A stretch of 64,000 bases of DNA from JAAYQA01 sp964510345 (GTDB lineage: Bacteria > Bacillota > Clostridia > Tissierellales > Peptoniphilaceae). Each line of letters begins with the position of its first letter. Positions within the stretch are counted from its first letter, which is position 1. The notes under the pieces are model-generated. The model ran no database searches and was not told the origin of the DNA. It was given only the letters and a program-made list of their open reading frames with translations. Both the position numbers and the translations under genes were made by a program. This document shows, piece by piece, positions 8,622-17,429 of the stretch. The stretch lies in the NCBI GenBank assembly GCA_964510345.1, contig CAZEBB010000005.1:1-64000 (forward strand). Reading direction: 5' to 3'.

Positions 8622-9671
8622 TTAGTGAATCCACGGAATTAAATCACCGTAGCCAGCCTCCCCCATCTCCTCCAGAGGGATAAAACGCATGGCTGCACTG
8701 TTCATACAGTATCTCTGTCCACCCTTAGCTTGTGGCCCATCTCCGAAAACATGCCCGAGATGACCTCCGCTCTCGCGTGCGACGACCTCTGTTCCAAAGG
8801 GAGAGAGCTCACCGACATAAGAGACGGCATCCGGAGTGATCGGCTTTGTAAAGCTCGGCCAACCCGTTCCCGAATCAAATTTGTCTTCCGAAGAAAACAG
8901 CGGTTGGCCGTTCGTGATGTCGACATACAATCCCGCCCGGGTTTCCTTATCATATTCATTTTGAAATGCACGCTCGGTTCCACGGTTGCGGACCACATCA
9001 TACTGCAGTGGAGTCAGGCGCTGTTTCAACTCTTCGTCAGATGGCGTCACGTAGTCGCCCGGATACAATGGCTGATCGGCGATCGAAAGATCCGTATGGC
9101 AATAGCCGTTCGGATTCTTAATCAAATAGTCCTGATGGTAGTCTTCGGCGCGCGTGAAGTGAGACAATGTCTCTGCAACGATGGCAAAAGGTTGCTCGTG
9201 TTTCTTTTGCGCGACCTCGACAACCGCCATCGCGCGATGCAAATCATCGTCATTCAAAGTAAATATTCCCGTACGATATTGATTGCCTATATCGTTCCCC
9301 TGCCGATCCACAGCAAATGGGTCAATGATCCGCAGATAAGCTGTTACGAGCGCTTCTAGCGAGACGACGTTTGGATCGTAGACCACCTCGACCGTCTCCG
9401 CATGACCGGTGTCTCCCCGGATGACTTTCTCATAGGTTGGATCATCCGTGGTTCCATTCGCATAACCGGAGATGGTCTCTGAAACGCCGGGAATCCTGTC
9501 ATAAAAAGCTTCTACTCCCCAGAAGCAACCCCCCGCAAGATATATTCGGGACAACTCTTCATTTTGAGTTACGTCGGGATATTGTGATTTTTCTGTTTGC
9601 GCCTCCGTCATGGATGTTTCACTTGTACAGCCTGTAAACAGTAACATGAGGCAGAGTAGGATCGTCTTCAT
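8622..9671 (-). CDS. msrAB: Bifunctional methionine sulfoxide reductase A/B, lipoprotein
   Basis: Repairs both S- and R-methionine sulfoxide in proteins. The 349-residue protein starts with a short lipoprotein signal (lipobox LFTGC, Cys15), so it likely works outside the membrane. MsrA domain: residues 42-195, with the catalytic Cys49 in GGCFWG. MsrB domain: residues 210-340, with TGWPSF and catalytic Cys322 in QRYCMNSAAMRF. The CxxC zinc motifs of some MsrB proteins are absent. An external reductant partner is needed but none is encoded beside it. It lies downstream of the LRR surface protein, separated by that gene's terminator; no clear own promoter was identified. Confidence 0.95.
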   Translation of the reverse strand: MKTILLCLMLLFTGCTSETSMTEAQTEKSQYPDVTQNEELSRIYLAGGCFWGVEAFYDRIPGVSETISGYANGTTDDPTYEKVIRGDTGHAETVEVVYDPNVVSLEALVTAYLRIIDPFAVDRQGNDIGNQYRTGIFTLNDDDLHRAMAVVEVAQKKHEQPFAIVAETLSHFTRAEDYHQDYLIKNPNGYCHTDLSIADQPLYPGDYVTPSDEELKQRLTPLQYDVVRNRGTERAFQNEYDKETRAGLYVDITNGQPLFSSEDKFDSGTGWPSFTKPITPDAVSYVGELSPFGTEVVARESGGHLGHVFGDGPQAKGGQRYCMNSAAMRFIPLEEMGEAGYGDLIPWIH

Positions 9672-9687
9672 ACGGGTTTTCCTTTCA

Positions 9688-9716
9688 ACAAAAGCGACCC
9701 GATGAGTCGCTTTTGT
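9688..9716 (-). terminator. Rho-independent terminator after the LRR/CWB2 gene
   Basis: ACAAAAGCGAC (minus strand) pairs with GTCGCTTTTGT around a 7-nt loop, 11 bases past the stop codon. The U tract is short (TTTTGTT). Confidence 0.7.
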
Positions 9717-9727
9717 CTGTTCTTGTT

Positions 9728-12208
9728 TTACTTGAAATACTCCATCACTTGATCGGTTACCGACGATTTGCCGCCGATGACGATGCCTTTCAAAATCTCT
9801 TCTTTATCGAGATAAGTCTTGACATTCGCCGGCATCGAGTCGGTATCGACGAGAAGCAGCGGTGCATCGTTTTGGTCTGCATAAACTGCCGCCACCAGTG
9901 CATCCGGATAGCTCCTTCCACTTGTGAGAACGGCGGTATCATCAGGATCAGCATATTTAGCAGCCATCAGTGTCGATGTGACAAATCGGTTTGGTCCGGC
10001 GATGCGATTTACAAAGATGACCTTCTCAATTTGATCAGACGTCTCCTTAGAAACAGAATTCAAACCGCCGACGATGACCCCATTTGTCGTGTTGGCTTTT
10101 TTCAGGAAGTCTACGATCTCTTCTTCCAAAGTATCATCAACTAAGAAAATCGGCCAACCGTTCTTCATCGCATAGGCTCCCGTCGATAAGCTGTCCGGGA
10201 AGTCTCTTGAATCGGCAAAGAATACGTATTCTTGACGCGTCCAATCGACGCGATTCCAAACGTCTTTTGCAATTTCTAAGGATGTAAGCTCTCGGTTTGC
10301 ACCAAAAATTCTGCGCACTTCGTAATCGTCTTCTAAGCTGTCTTTGACATCCTTACTGATCGTGTTCTCGCCACCGATAATGATGACCTTATCGGCATCC
10401 AATCGTTCGATCTCTTTGAGAATGACTTCAGGGACTTTGTCTTTTGCAGTTAAGAGGATCGGAGCTTTTTCATAGCCGGCTAAATAGCTGGCAGATAAGG
10501 CGTCCGGGAAATTCTCTCCGCTCGCTAAGATGACAGTTTCCGAGCTGTCAAACGTCTCTTTTGAGACTTTCGCTGCGGTTTCATAGCGGTTGTCTCCACT
10601 AATTCTCTCTTGAGATTTCTTCAAGACCGCAAGTGTCAGTTCGGCATTCGATGCGAATACGTCATACTCGCCCAATTCTTTGATGACATTGAGTGTCGTG
10701 ACCACTTTTTCGCCCTTGTCGTGGACGATCTTGGTGATCGAGCGAGGAATTTCTACTTTTACGACTTCAGCTGCCGGTTTGCTTACATCATTCGGAGCAA
10801 ACGCGTACTGTCCAATGGATGTCAGACCATTGCCTAAGAGAATTTCCGTAAAAGGGTTTCCTCTAAATGCGCTGAGTCCAATGGTTGTAACGCTATTTGG
10901 GATATCCACTTTCTTGAGTTTGTTAGAAGCAAATGCAAACTCTTCAATGGTCTCAAGTCCATTCGGTAGGGTAACATCCACCAATGCTCTGTTATAGAAT
11001 GCATTCTTTGCAATGACCTTTACAGCCGTCCCATCAATTTTATCCGGAATTCTTACAGTTGTTGCACTTCCGTTATAGCCGTTGATCGTATTTGTCGTCT
11101 TGTCAAAGTCAAAGGTACGCTCGATTCGATACGTTGTTTCTTCCGGAAATACTTTATGCAGATTCAACATAGACTCAACTGTATCTTCGTTGACGGTTAC
11201 AACTTTATCAGTCCCATGCGTAATTTTAGTCAAAGACAATGGGATAAACACTTGGCTTTCCGGTGCATCATCCGAATAAAAAGCTTCTTCTCCGATTGAC
11301 TCTAATCCACGTTGAAGCGTAATCTTCGTCAGCGGATTCGATTTGAAAGCTGCTTTCTCAATTGTCTTTACCGAAACAGGAATGGTGACTTCTTCGATCT
11401 TTTTATTTTGAAATGCTGCTGTACCAATCGCTGTGACCGCTTTTCCTTGTAGGGTATCTGGGATATTTACAATACCGCCAAAACCGTTGTACGCAGTGAT
11501 CTTTCCTTGGTTGTCAATTTCATAAATTCTCTTGACCACGAGTTCCGCATTCTTTGCAAAGACTTCGCGCGCTTTGAGTCGTTCAATAAATTGGCTATCC
11601 GGTATCGGCTCTTTAATCTCTGCTCCGCTTTGAACCACGATAATACTCGATACGGTTTCGGGTACATTGATCGTCTGTTTAGCCACCACAAGCGGAGAGG
11701 GATTAAACGCATCAGATCCAACTGAGGTTAAGTTAAAACCCAGCGTGATATTGTTCAAAGGATTCGATTTAAACGCTTCGATGCCGACACTCTCAACAGA
11801 CTGACCCAATTCTAAATAGGTAAGTATATTGCCATAAAAAGCTTCAGAACCGATTGTTTTTACGCTTTCCCCGCCCTTTAAACTAACGATCTTATTGTTT
11901 CTAAACGCACTAGCGCCGATTGATGTGATGGTCTTTCCTAAGTCTACATTCGTGATGTCCTTGTCTTCAAAAACACCTTCTTTAATCTCATTGGGTCCGC
12001 CGATGCCCAAAACTGTGTATCCCCCGATTTTTTCAGGAATGACAATTGAGCCTGCTGGACCGGTGTAATCAACGATCAATCCCGTCGTCTTATCAAGCAC
12101 ATATCCGTTCTCAGCCACCGTATCTGCTGCAAAAGCAACTTGTGCCGGTGCTAATACCAATAGAGCGGCAAGTAAGATACCGAGCGTTCTTTTCCACATA
12201 TGTTTCAT
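9728..12208 (-). CDS. Secreted surface protein with LRR_5 modules and three CWB2 repeats
   Basis: An 826-residue exported protein. Residues 1-28 are a Sec signal peptide (basic MKHMWKR, hydrophobic core, AFA-A cleavage). From about 32 to 530 run three BspA-like leucine-rich modules (repeated patterns such as TSIGASAFRNNKI and TVTLPNGLETI types), separated by similar VFAxNAEL segments. Residues 535-826 contain three cell-wall-binding type 2 (CWB2, PF04122-like) repeats beginning with RISGDNRYETAAK and containing IIGG or IVGG turns. CWB2 domains anchor proteins non-covalently to the Clostridial cell wall through anionic polymers; LRR_5 modules commonly bind host or surface ligands. Ligand unknown. 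ATG chosen because AAGGAGG lies 6 bases upstream. Confidence 0.92.
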   Translation of the reverse strand: MKHMWKRTLGILLAALLVLAPAQVAFAADTVAENGYVLDKTTGLIVDYTGPAGSIVIPEKIGGYTVLGIGGPNEIKEGVFEDKDITNVDLGKTITSIGASAFRNNKIVSLKGGESVKTIGSEAFYGNILTYLELGQSVESVGIEAFKSNPLNNITLGFNLTSVGSDAFNPSPLVVAKQTINVPETVSSIIVVQSGAEIKEPIPDSQFIERLKAREVFAKNAELVVKRIYEIDNQGKITAYNGFGGIVNIPDTLQGKAVTAIGTAAFQNKKIEEVTIPVSVKTIEKAAFKSNPLTKITLQRGLESIGEEAFYSDDAPESQVFIPLSLTKITHGTDKVVTVNEDTVESMLNLHKVFPEETTYRIERTFDFDKTTNTINGYNGSATTVRIPDKIDGTAVKVIAKNAFYNRALVDVTLPNGLETIEEFAFASNKLKKVDIPNSVTTIGLSAFRGNPFTEILLGNGLTSIGQYAFAPNDVSKPAAEVVKVEIPRSITKIVHDKGEKVVTTLNVIKELGEYDVFASNAELTLAVLKKSQERISGDNRYETAAKVSKETFDSSETVILASGENFPDALSASYLAGYEKAPILLTAKDKVPEVILKEIERLDADKVIIIGGENTISKDVKDSLEDDYEVRRIFGANRELTSLEIAKDVWNRVDWTRQEYVFFADSRDFPDSLSTGAYAMKNGWPIFLVDDTLEEEIVDFLKKANTTNGVIVGGLNSVSKETSDQIEKVIFVNRIAGPNRFVTSTLMAAKYADPDDTAVLTSGRSYPDALVAAVYADQNDAPLLLVDTDSMPANVKTYLDKEEILKGIVIGGKSSVTDQVMEYFK

Positions 12209-12269
12209 CGCTTCCTCCTTTTGTTCTTTCTATCTACTAGTATAACGCCTTTTGTATGATTCGTCGAAC

Positions 12270-12291
12270 AAAAAACCCCGCTCACGCGGGG
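12270..12291 (-). terminator. Terminator of the threonine operon/hisF transcript
   Basis: CCCCGC/GCGGGG hairpin with a 4-nt loop followed by TTTTTT on the minus strand, about 30 bases past hisF. Confidence 0.88.
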
Positions 12292-12318
12292 CTCATCTTG
12301 AAACTTCTAAACATACTT

Positions 12319-13229
12319 TTATTGTTTGACATCAATTCCCTTGTCGCTCAGATACTCTTTCACTTCTTTCACGCTGAGGACTCCATCATGAAACAAGGAT
12401 GCCGCTAATACGCCCGCGGCATGTCCTTTCACGACTCCGTCATAAAAGTCTTCGAGTTTTCCGGCGCCACCGGATGCGATCACGGGAATGCCCACGGCAT
12501 CGGCAACCGCTTTTGTCACTTCGATGTCGTAGCCGTTTTGCACGCCGTCTTCATCTAAGCTCGTCAGGAGGATTTCTCCGGCGCCCAGCGCTTCACATTG
12601 CTTGGCCCACTCGACGGCATCCATCCCGGCATCNNNNNNNNNNNNNNNNNNNNNNNNNNNNNNNNNNNNNNNNNNNNNNNNNNNNNNNNNNNNNNNNNNN
12701 NNNNNNNNNNNNNNNNNNNNNNNNNNNNNNNNNCGGCGCCCAGCGCTTCACATTGCTTGGCCCACTCGACGGCATCCATCCCGGCATCAGTCCCGCCGCC
12801 GGCTGTCAACACCGTCCAGCCGCCTTCTACGCGCTTTACGTCGATCGCGACGACGACCGCTTCTTTCCCGAAGGCTTCGGAAACTTCGGCGATCAGCTCT
12901 GGGCGCTGTACCGCCGCACTATTGATGCTGACTTTATCCGCGCCGGCTTCCATAATGGTGCGGAAATCTTCCACGGAGCGGATGCCTCCGCCCACCGCTA
13001 CCGGAATCGACACCTGACTCGCGACACTTCGAATCATTTCGACTTTTGTCGCGCGATCATCAGTCGTCGCCGTTATATCTAATAGGACGATCTCATCGGC
13101 TCCGGCTGCTTCATAGGTTTTTGCACACTCTACAGGGTCACCTGCGTCTCTGATATCGACAAATTTTACCCCTTTGACGACACGTCCGTCCTTCATATCT
13201 AAACACGGAATGACTCTAATTTGAGACAT
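12319..13229 (-). CDS. hisF: Imidazole glycerol phosphate synthase cyclase subunit, interrupted by an assembly gap
   Basis: HisF forms imidazole glycerol phosphate and AICAR with HisH. N-terminal part: IPCLDMKDGRVVKG with catalytic Asp, VGGGIRS; C-terminal part: LLTSLDEDG with the second catalytic Asp and ASGGAG. A run of 100 N (12634-12733) splits it, but the 55 bases before the run (12579-12633) are identical to the 55 after it (12734-12788). Collapsing that overlap gives one continuous 251-residue frame, the usual HisF size. The gene follows thrB by about 25 bases, with no other his gene in the window, so it is probably co-transcribed with the threonine genes. Confidence 0.9.
12634..12733. 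other. Assembly gap (100 N) between overlapping contig ends
   Basis: Exactly 100 N flanked by a 55-bp direct repeat. This is the pattern left when a scaffolder joins two de Bruijn contigs that overlap by the k-mer size without merging them; the real genome most likely has no gap here. Confidence 0.93.
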
Positions 13230-13253
13230 TGCTCTTCACTTCCTTATCCTTAA

Positions 13254-14132
13254 TTACTCTGCTTCGACCCGATAACCTACGCGGTCGATCTTACTATCCA
13301 AAACTTGATAGTCCAGCCCTTCCTCAGCCAGCCAATCACGCATGCGATCTTTTGCACTCGCATCATTGGTCAAGCCCAACAGTGTGGGGCCGGCTCCGCT
13401 TAAACAAACCCCTGCACTCAGTTCTTCCAATTTTCTCGTCACACGCTCATAGGAGGGGTCAATCGCATTGATCATGGGAAAGCGGTAGAGTTCGTGCAGC
13501 CGGTCATCCGTGTAGACATTCAAATGTTCGATTTCGCCTTTCCCTAAAGCTCCGATCAATAGCCCAACCCTCGACAGATTGTAAACGGCATCGGTATGCG
13601 GGATCACCTTTGGAATCGCTTCTCTCGCATCCTTTGTCCCAAACGGGAATGGCGGAATGACGACGATCGGTTCGATCGACTCGTGAAGCGGCAGGGATTG
13701 CACAAACACCTCTGTATCCAACTGCATCGCGGCGGTCAATCCTCCGTAGAGGACCGGTGCAATATTGTCGGGATGCCCTTCCAGCTGGTTTCCGATCTCC
13801 AATACGCGTTGTACGTCAATCTTTCTTCCGTCGAGCAAAAAGGCCATTATACAGCCGGCGACGATGCACACCGCACTTGATCCGAGACCCCGCTTTACAG
13901 GGATATCGGCTTCCATCCGCAACATCGCATGCTTCTTGTGAAACCCCATGATCTTTTGGGTCTCATGCATGGAGACCATCACTAAATGCTCAGACACGTC
14001 ACCTTCGTAATCGATGACGATATCTTCTTCCGCTTCCCAAAATTCAAAAGTATTGTACAGGCTCAACGCCATGCCCAGAGTGTCGTACCCACATCCGAGA
14101 TTGGCGGTCGTTGCCGGTAAGATCAGTTTCAT
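13254..14132 (-). CDS. thrB: Homoserine kinase
   Basis: GHMP kinase of 292 residues that phosphorylates homoserine for ThrC. The N-terminal PATTANLGCGYDTLGMAL and the ATP-binding PVKRGLGSSA (near 80) are family signatures, and LSGAGPTLLGL is the C-terminal GHMP motif. Its ATG overlaps the thrC stop (ATGA), implying translational coupling with the partner enzyme. Confidence 0.95.
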   Translation of the reverse strand: MKLILPATTANLGCGYDTLGMALSLYNTFEFWEAEEDIVIDYEGDVSEHLVMVSMHETQKIMGFHKKHAMLRMEADIPVKRGLGSSAVCIVAGCIMAFLLDGRKIDVQRVLEIGNQLEGHPDNIAPVLYGGLTAAMQLDTEVFVQSLPLHESIEPIVVIPPFPFGTKDAREAIPKVIPHTDAVYNLSRVGLLIGALGKGEIEHLNVYTDDRLHELYRFPMINAIDPSYERVTRKLEELSAGVCLSGAGPTLLGLTNDASAKDRMRDWLAEEGLDYQVLDSKIDRVGYRVEAE

Positions 14133-15484
14133 TTCTTTCCCCCTCGGAAATCACTAAACGCCTGCACCGCATCTTCTTGTGGAATGCATTCGGTAAATCG
14201 TATCGGCAAATCATAGAGGTTCTCAAGTGCAGGGTGCAAAGGTGTGTAGGTTTCCAACACCGCCAGCGCTTCTTTTGGACCCACCGACTCACCGGTCAGT
14301 GCATGGACGATGGTCTCCGGGAACTTTGAAGGGCTTGCTGTGGAGAGGATGACGGCATTTTGAGGTCGGCCCATCTTATCCCATGCGACCCATCCGCAGG
14401 CGGTGTGTGGGTCCATCACGTATCCTGCATCTTTGTATACCGTTCGGATCGCCGCTTCCACTTCCTCTTCTGTTGCGCTGTACGCTTGGAACCCGGCCAA
14501 TCCCTCCACCGGTACTTCATAATGTCCCACGTCTTCGAGCTGTTGCATCCATTCTCCGGTTTTTTCCGTACCAAAGATGTGGCACAACAACCGCTCCAGA
14601 TTCGATGAGACTAAGATGTCCATCGAAGGTGACGAAGTCTTGACCAAGTCTCGTTTTCTGTCATATACGCCGGTGGTAAAGAAGTCTTTAAGGACGGTAT
14701 TGGAATTGGTGGCAACGACGAGTTGATCCACCGGCAGCCCCATTCGTTTCGCATAATAGCCTGCGAGAATGTCACCGAAGTTGCCTGACGGTACGATAAA
14801 GGTAACCGGCTCAGCGATCGCCATCTGCTGTGCTGCATGGAAATAGTAAGGCACTTGTGCAATTAAACGAGCGATGTTGATCGAGTTACACGAACTGATC
14901 CCCGGATCTCCGGATGAGAGAATCTTCTTGGCTGCTCGTTGCGCATCATCGAAATTTCCTTCAATCGCAACAACTTTTACATTGTCACCGGCTTGCGTCT
15001 GCATTTGCAGCTCTTGAAGAGGTGCCACGCCCATCGCGGGGTAAAAGACGAGAATACTCGTCCCCGGAATGTCTTTAAAGGCTTCGAGTGCTGCTTTCCC
15101 CGTGTCGCCGGATGTCGCGGTGACATACACCGTTTCTTCCTGACCACATAGTTTCGCGACTTTCGGGAGCATCGTAAGTGCGACATCTTTAAATGCGCCA
15201 CTTGGCCCGTGAAAGAGTTCCAAAAAATTACCTGATGCAGTCTTTACCACAGGTAGCGGAAAATTTTCGTAGTTCTCCTGACAGATCGCTTGGAACTCAT
15301 TTTGATAAGCACCGGCGAATCCCTGCAGCACTTTTGCGCTGATCGAAGGGAAGTCCTCTTCTTCGATTTGTACCGTAGGGAACTCGTCCGGATAATACAA
15401 GCCGCCACCCGGAGCTAATGCGCGGGCGACTGCTTCACAAAAGGATGCTGTTTCATTGTTGTCTCTTGTCGATCGATAAATCAT
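14129..15484 (-). CDS. thrC: Threonine synthase
   Basis: PLP enzyme converting O-phosphohomoserine to threonine. From the ATG at 15484 the protein has 451 residues; an open frame extends upstream but AAGGAG precedes this ATG and the family starts MxYxSTR. PLP Lys99 lies in GPSGAFKDVA; SGDTGKA is the phosphate-binding loop. The start shares a base with the birA stop (TAATG) and the end overlaps thrB. Confidence 0.95.
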   Translation of the reverse strand: MIYRSTRDNNETASFCEAVARALAPGGGLYYPDEFPTVQIEEEDFPSISAKVLQGFAGAYQNEFQAICQENYENFPLPVVKTASGNFLELFHGPSGAFKDVALTMLPKVAKLCGQEETVYVTATSGDTGKAALEAFKDIPGTSILVFYPAMGVAPLQELQMQTQAGDNVKVVAIEGNFDDAQRAAKKILSSGDPGISSCNSINIARLIAQVPYYFHAAQQMAIAEPVTFIVPSGNFGDILAGYYAKRMGLPVDQLVVATNSNTVLKDFFTTGVYDRKRDLVKTSSPSMDILVSSNLERLLCHIFGTEKTGEWMQQLEDVGHYEVPVEGLAGFQAYSATEEEVEAAIRTVYKDAGYVMDPHTACGWVAWDKMGRPQNAVILSTASPSKFPETIVHALTGESVGPKEALAVLETYTPLHPALENLYDLPIRFTECIPQEDAVQAFSDFRGGKK

Positions 15485-16269
15485 TAGTTCTCCTTTTCTC
15501 GGTTGAGGAGTCTGATCTCTTCCGTGAAGAGCGCTCGTGTTTCGTGATCCATAGTGACCAAAAGTCGACCTTGCCCATCGATCCCTATGGCCTTTGCCTC
15601 TTTCCATCCGCTAGGCTGAGAAACGAGGATCTCGTGTCCGATCACAGCTGATTTTTCCACATAAACCGGAAGATAACTCGCATCGCCTTCTCGAACGAAG
15701 CGGTCGATATTGCGAAGGATTTCCACCATCAGCACTTCGCGGGCGGGAGGATTCGCATTCGGCCCGATCGCACCGGCTGTCTCTCGAATCTCTACCGGGA
15801 GATCCGCCGGCACCAAATTGATGCCAATCCCAATGACCACGACAGATTCGCCACCGGCCATGACCGATTCGGTTAATATTCCGCACACTTTCTTCCCCTT
15901 CATCAAGATGTCGTTCACCCATTTGATCTGACCGGGTTGTCCGGTGACCGTTTCGATCGCGGATAACACGGCAACGGCAGCTTGAGGGGTAACAGAGAGA
16001 AGGCTTTTTGTCCCGCGCCGTAGGCACAAGCTCATATAGAGCCCCTTGTCTTTCGGTGAAAAGAACGAGCGCCCCTTGGTCCCGCGTCCCATCGTCTGAT
16101 GATCGGCGATGACACAAAAGGGCATCTCGTGTTGTTTGGCATATTCTTTCGCTAAATCGTTGGTTGAGGTGACGGTCTCATAAGCGAAAACCGTCCAGCC
16201 CGGCACCTGAGGATAGGAAAATCGCGAGTTGTTTTGGACGTCGTCTCTCACTCGACCCACAACACCCAA
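15484..16269 (-). CDS. birA: Biotin--[acetyl-CoA-carboxylase] ligase, monofunctional
   Basis: Activates biotin to biotinyl-AMP and attaches it to carrier lysines. The 261-residue protein has GRGTKGRSF (the biotinyl-AMP loop), KWVNDIL and KVCGILTE. It lacks the N-terminal DNA-binding domain of Escherichia coli BirA (class II ligases), so it is not expected to repress genes. It overlaps hom by 22 bases and thrC by 1, so it is locked into the threonine operon though functionally unrelated. A shorter internal start cannot be excluded. Confidence 0.93.
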   Translation of the reverse strand: MGVVGRVRDDVQNNSRFSYPQVPGWTVFAYETVTSTNDLAKEYAKQHEMPFCVIADHQTMGRGTKGRSFFSPKDKGLYMSLCLRRGTKSLLSVTPQAAVAVLSAIETVTGQPGQIKWVNDILMKGKKVCGILTESVMAGGESVVVIGIGINLVPADLPVEIRETAGAIGPNANPPAREVLMVEILRNIDRFVREGDASYLPVYVEKSAVIGHEILVSQPSGWKEAKAIGIDGQGRLLVTMDHETRALFTEEIRLLNREKEN

Positions 16270-17429
16270 TGGATGTTGTCTCCCAGCGGGGCTGTCTTTT
16301 CATTCCACGTCTTCCAGTCGACGGGATCGGTTACATAAGAAGCCTCGGCTCCTTCAATCGCATGGATCCCGACAGAGGCCAGTCCCTCCGCCATGGCCGC
16401 GTCGTCCAATCGAAAATAATAACGGTTTTTGGATTCATCATTGGCATTGATGAGCTCACGTTTGCCGAGAGGACTCTCAAACGGCTGGCGATTCTCCTGA
16501 ATATCCATCAAGTCCGCCCATACGGCATTCGCAGTGGGCAACATTCCGGCACCGGGTCCCATGAATTGGAGCCAACCCACGGTATCCGCGAGTAAGTGCA
16601 CGACATTTCCCGCCTCTTCTACTTGTGCGCGCGGGTCGATGCTGTCCAGAGCCGCCGGCACGACACGTGCCGTAAAGCGCTCTCCGTCTCGGGTCGACTG
16701 CCCCAGTAATTTTACGGTTCTCCCCATCCCAGCGAGCGTCTGCATGTCCTGTGGACCCAATGTGTCGATCCCCCGCATGGGGATGTCCGCTTCCGTGACA
16801 GATCCACGGTACGCCAAGCTCGCCAGAATGCGTAGTTTGCGCATCGTGTCCTGCCCGGAGACGTCGGCTGTCGGATCCGCTTCCGCAAAGCCCAAGGCTT
16901 GTGCTTGTTTGAGCGCATCAGCATACGACTCGTTCTTCTGCCCCATCTCTGTGAGGATGAAGTTGCAGGTTCCGTTGAGAATCCCTTCAATCGCCGTCAT
17001 ATGATTCGTGTTCGTGAGGTCTTTGAGCGTCTTGAGCACAGGCACGCCCCCTGCCACGCTCGCCTCATAGAGGAAGTGTACGCCGTGCTCTTCGGCGGTG
17101 CGGCTCAGCGTTTCGAAAGAGTGGGAGACCAGCGCTTTATTTGCGGTTACCACTTGCTTGCCTTCGGCCAATGCCTTTTGGATCTTCTCCGTCATCGGAT
17201 GGATGTTACCCGTCACCTCGACTATGATATCGATCGTCGGATCCGAGAAGACCGCATCCATGTCGGTCGTTACCAGATCTTTCGGCGCTCCGTTCTTAAC
17301 CGCTTTTTCCATATCGCGGACGAGGATCGTCCCGATCGAAAAATGTTCTTGCAGCCGCGGACGCTCCTGCAAAATTCGGTACACCCCCTGCCCTACGGTA
17401 CCGAAACCGAGGAGGGCAATTTTATGCAT
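16248..17429 (-). CDS. hom: Homoserine dehydrogenase
   Basis: NAD(P)H-dependent reduction of aspartate semialdehyde to homoserine. The chosen start (17429) gives 393 residues beginning MHKIALLGFGTVGQG, with GGGGAG-like GGGAGMLPTA and the catalytic region NGTCNFILTEM. A longer open frame reaches into asd but GGGGAG lies 8 bases before this ATG. The usual Firmicute enzyme (about 430 residues) ends with an ACT domain for threonine feedback; here only about 55 residues follow the catalytic part, so the ACT domain is shortened. It overlaps asd by 8 bases. Confidence 0.94.
   Translation of the reverse strand: MHKIALLGFGTVGQGVYRILQERPRLQEHFSIGTILVRDMEKAVKNGAPKDLVTTDMDAVFSDPTIDIIVEVTGNIHPMTEKIQKALAEGKQVVTANKALVSHSFETLSRTAEEHGVHFLYEASVAGGVPVLKTLKDLTNTNHMTAIEGILNGTCNFILTEMGQKNESYADALKQAQALGFAEADPTADVSGQDTMRKLRILASLAYRGSVTEADIPMRGIDTLGPQDMQTLAGMGRTVKLLGQSTRDGERFTARVVPAALDSIDPRAQVEEAGNVVHLLADTVGWLQFMGPGAGMLPTANAVWADLMDIQENRQPFESPLGKRELINANDESKNRYYFRLDDAAMAEGLASVGIHAIEGAEASYVTDPVDWKTWNEKTAPLGDNIHWVLWVE

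Noticed and set aside
12579..12788. Direct 55-bp repeat as a biological duplication in hisF
   Set aside because: It flanks exactly 100 N and collapsing it restores the gene, so it is an assembly overlap.
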